DNA from: Patulibacter sp.
GTDB taxonomy: Bacteria > Actinomycetota > Thermoleophilia > Solirubrobacterales > Solirubrobacteraceae
Assembly (NCBI GenBank): GCA_023268575.1
Contig: JALRCL010000650.1
Coordinates: 1 to 6,711 of the forward strand
Direction: 5' to 3'
DNA length: 6,711 nucleotides
Both the position numbers and the translations under genes were made by a program. The notes under the pieces were generated by a model, which saw only the letters and a list, made by a program, of their open reading frames with translations, did not search any database and was not told where the DNA came from. How positions within the stretch are numbered: position 1 is the first letter of the stretch; each line of letters begins with the position of its first letter. Shown one piece after another: positions 5,236-6,711 of the stretch.

Positions 5236-5741
5236 CCGTGCGCCTGGGCGCGGGACCGCGCGTCGCGCTCCTCGCGGCGATGGTCGCGCTCGACGACGTA
5301 GACGAGGAGCACCATGCCGACGACGATCGAGACGTCGGCGAGGTTGAACGCCGGCCAGTTCGGCGGCTTCAGGAAGTCGATGACCGCGCCCTCGAGGATC
5401 CGGTCGATGATGTTGCCGACGGCCCCGCCGAGGAGCATCCCCGCGGCGAGCCACGCGAGCGGGCGCGTGCGGTTGCGCAGGAACCAGACGGCGAGCGCCA
5501 CGAGCGCCACCGACACGAGCAGCCCGACGATCACCTGCGACCCCGCGAAGCTCGAGAACGCGACGCCGTCGTTGCGGACGTGCACGAGGTCGATGAGCGG
5601 CAGGAACGACTCGCGCTGGCCGCGGTCCAGCGCCTGCACGGCCAGGCGCTTCGTCAGCTGATCGAGGACGAGGACGGTGATGGCGACCGCGGCGACGCGC
5701 TTCAGGGCGAGCTGCGAGAGCCGCGCCTCAGCCTTGGACAA
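5232..5741 (-). CDS. lspA: Lipoprotein signal peptidase (signal peptidase II, LspA)
   Basis: LspA is the integral-membrane aspartyl protease that cleaves the signal peptide of diacylglyceryl-modified prolipoproteins just before the lipid-modified cysteine. At 169 residues it has normal length. Landmarks in order are DQLTK (27-31, first membrane helix), VRNDGVAFS (55-63, usually NxGAAFS), GGAVGNIIDR (105-114), GAVIDFL (118-124) and FNLADVSI (132-139). The catalytic pair by family alignment is Asp122 and Asp136. Four hydrophobic segments are visible, at about 15-33, 68-88, 95-113 and 136-150, followed by a charged cytoplasmic tail. The only usable start is TTG at 5741: the same frame has a TGA a little upstream, and no ATG or GTG occurs in this frame before the conserved part of the first helix. 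This start sits inside the end of yggT, a 14-base overlap. The stop overlaps the next gene as ATGA. Confidence 0.96.
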   Translation of the reverse strand: MSKAEARLSQLALKRVAAVAITVLVLDQLTKRLAVQALDRGQRESFLPLIDLVHVRNDGVAFSSFAGSQVIVGLLVSVALVALAVWFLRNRTRPLAWLAAGMLLGGAVGNIIDRILEGAVIDFLKPPNWPAFNLADVSIVVGMVLLVYVVERDHRREERDARSRAQAHG

Positions 5742-6042
5742 GGCGCACCACCAGGCTGCCGACGACGTTCAGGACGAGGATCGCCACGATCGGCGACAGG
5801 TCCAGCGGGCCCAGCGGCGGGATGAACCGCCGGAACAGCCCGAGGTACGGCTCGACCGCGTCGCGCAGGAAGGTCTCGACCGCGTTCGTCGCCGCGTTGT
5901 ACGGGATCCGCACCCCCGCCGTGCGCAGGAGCGACAGCAGGATGTAGGCGATGATGAGGATGAAGTAGACGAGGACGAGCGCCTCGATGAAGTCCGCGAT
6001 CTGGTCGCGGGCGGTGGCGAGGACCACGGTCGCGAGGCTCAT
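5728..6042 (-). CDS. yggT: YggT family integral membrane protein
   Basis: This encodes a 104-residue membrane protein of the YggT family, in the single-repeat form usual in actinobacteria and other Gram-positives; the E. coli protein carries two repeats. Its role is not firmly defined. The family has been linked to cell division, envelope or osmotic functions and is usually encoded beside proC, yggS, sepF or divIVA. Two hydrophobic segments are visible at about residues 18-40 and 84-102. Between them lies the family signature: IPYNAATNAVETFLR, then EPYLGLFRRFIPPLGPLDLSP, which starts near residue 64. The ATG start at 6042 overlaps the upstream proC-like stop as ATGA, and only a weak GGCGGG-like ribosome site precedes it, so translational coupling is likely. 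The end overlaps the lspA start by 14 bases. Family assignment is confident; function is not. Confidence 0.93.
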   Translation of the reverse strand: MSLATVVLATARDQIADFIEALVLVYFILIIAYILLSLLRTAGVRIPYNAATNAVETFLRDAVEPYLGLFRRFIPPLGPLDLSPIVAILVLNVVGSLVVRLVQG

Positions 6043-6711
6043 GCCGCACCCGCCGCCGCGTCGAACGCCGACTGGATCGTCTCGCGCAGGTTGCCGCGGT
6101 CCAGCTCGCGCAGCCCACGCGCCGTCGAGCCCCCGGGCGAGGTCACCGCGCGCCGGGTGGTCAGCGTGTCGTGGTCCTGGGCGACGAGCAGCGCCGCGGA
6201 GCCCTCGATGCCGGCGGCGACCATGCGGCCGGCGACGTCGGGGCTCACGCCGTGGCGGACCGCCGCGTCGACCGTCGCCTCGGCGAAGACCGCGACGTAG
6301 GCCGGCAGCACCCCGAAGATCGCCGTCGCCGCCGCGAGCTGGGACTCCGGTAGCTCGACGACCGTCGCGGCGCGGGAGAGCCGCTCGGTGAGCGCCGTGC
6401 GCAGCGCGTCGTCGCCGTCGGGATCCGCAGCGAGGGCGACCACGCCCTTGCCCACGGCGGCCGGGGTGTTCGGCATCGCCCGCACGACCGGCACGCCCGG
6501 GTAGGCCTCGCGCAGCCGCGCCAGCGGGACCGCGTTGAGGAGCGAGAGCACCGCGCGGGCGTGCGGCGCGACGCCGGCGGCCGCCTCGTGCAGCTGCGCC
6601 GGCTTGTGGGCCAGCACGACGACGTCGGCCTGCTCGGCGAGGGCGGCGGGGGTCGCCACCGCGCTGCCGCCGGTGGCCTGCGCCAGCGCCTCGGCACGCT
6701 CGGCGACCGGA
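6039..6711 (-). CDS. proC: Pyrroline-5-carboxylate reductase family protein, ProC-like (N-terminus missing, runs off window)
   Basis: This is the C-terminal 223 residues or so of a ProC-family reductase. The family uses NAD(P)H to reduce 1-pyrroline-5-carboxylate to L-proline, the last step of proline synthesis, in the cytoplasm. The usual length is about 270 residues, so the N-terminal GxGxMG nucleotide-binding loop lies outside the window. Visible are the end of the Rossmann domain (ADVVVLAHKP, near 6600-6630), the family motif VRAMPNTPAAVGKG (near 6450-6485), and the C-terminal dimerisation domain with the signature TSPGGSTARGL (near 6115-6150). Two otherwise conserved loops are unusual: LSLLNAV stands where SxAAG is typical, and FGVLPAY (6297-6317) where SGSGPAY is typical. 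Enzyme activity is therefore less certain than family membership. The GTG at 6659 is internal, because the frame stays open to the edge with ProC-like sequence. The TGA stop overlaps the yggT start (ATGA). Linkage of proC with yggT is common in bacteria. Confidence 0.9.
   Translation of the reverse strand, partial: PVAERAEALAQATGGSAVATPAALAEQADVVVLAHKPAQLHEAAAGVAPHARAVLSLLNAVPLARLREAYPGVPVVRAMPNTPAAVGKGVVALAADPDGDDALRTALTERLSRAATVVELPESQLAAATAIFGVLPAYVAVFAEATVDAAVRHGVSPDVAGRMVAAGIEGSAALLVAQDHDTLTTRRAVTSPGGSTARGLRELDRGNLRETIQSAFDAAAGAA

Noticed and set aside
6245..6659. GTG at 6659 as the true start of the proC-like gene, and a separate 150-codon frame at 6245-6697
   Set aside because: The proC frame continues to the window edge with family-like sequence upstream of 6659, so the GTG is internal. 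The 6245-6697 frame is a shifted reading of the same DNA.

Overview
This is a very GC-rich bacterial chromosome segment. Third codon positions are almost all G or C. Every gene I can support lies on the minus strand, so the window is read biologically from position 6711 down to 1. Gene content and order (proC-yggT-lspA-RluD-type synthase, then rpsB-tsf-pyrH-frr-uppS) are ordinary core-genome bacterial content. The composition, the actinobacterial style of the proteins and the proC/yggT/lspA linkage suggest a high-GC actinobacterium, possibly class Thermoleophilia (Solirubrobacter/Conexibacter/Patulibacter-like). That placement is an inference from memory, not a search result.

Region 1 (6711 to 4294) is a tightly packed four-gene run. 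It holds the 3' part of a pyrroline-5-carboxylate reductase family gene (cut by the window edge), a YggT-family membrane protein, lipoprotein signal peptidase LspA and an RluA/RluD-family 23S rRNA pseudouridine synthase. Two junctions are ATGA overlaps and the third is a 14-base overlap onto a TTG start, so the run is probably one translationally coupled transcript.

Region 2 (4293 to 4147) is the only sizeable intergenic space, 147 bases. It carries a strong hairpin just after the RluD stop (a terminator candidate without a U-tract) and, nearer rpsB, two further hairpins and a 9-base direct repeat. No canonical promoter is visible, although a promoter for the ribosomal operon is expected here.

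Region 3 (4146 to 1) is the conserved translation and envelope operon: ribosomal protein S2, elongation factor Ts, UMP kinase, ribosome recycling factor and undecaprenyl diphosphate synthase. It ends with the first 70 codons of a further gene, open to the window edge, whose position suggests cdsA. The genes link ribosome assembly, elongation and recycling with pyrimidine nucleotide supply and the lipid carrier for peptidoglycan.

I see no mobile element, CRISPR array, RNA gene or clearly novel system. The points worth a second look are a divergent ProC active-site loop, a long Ala/Glu-rich C-terminal extension and an odd motif in S2, and the structured rpsB leader. The long open frames on the plus strand and the very long minus-strand frame are by-products of high GC content.
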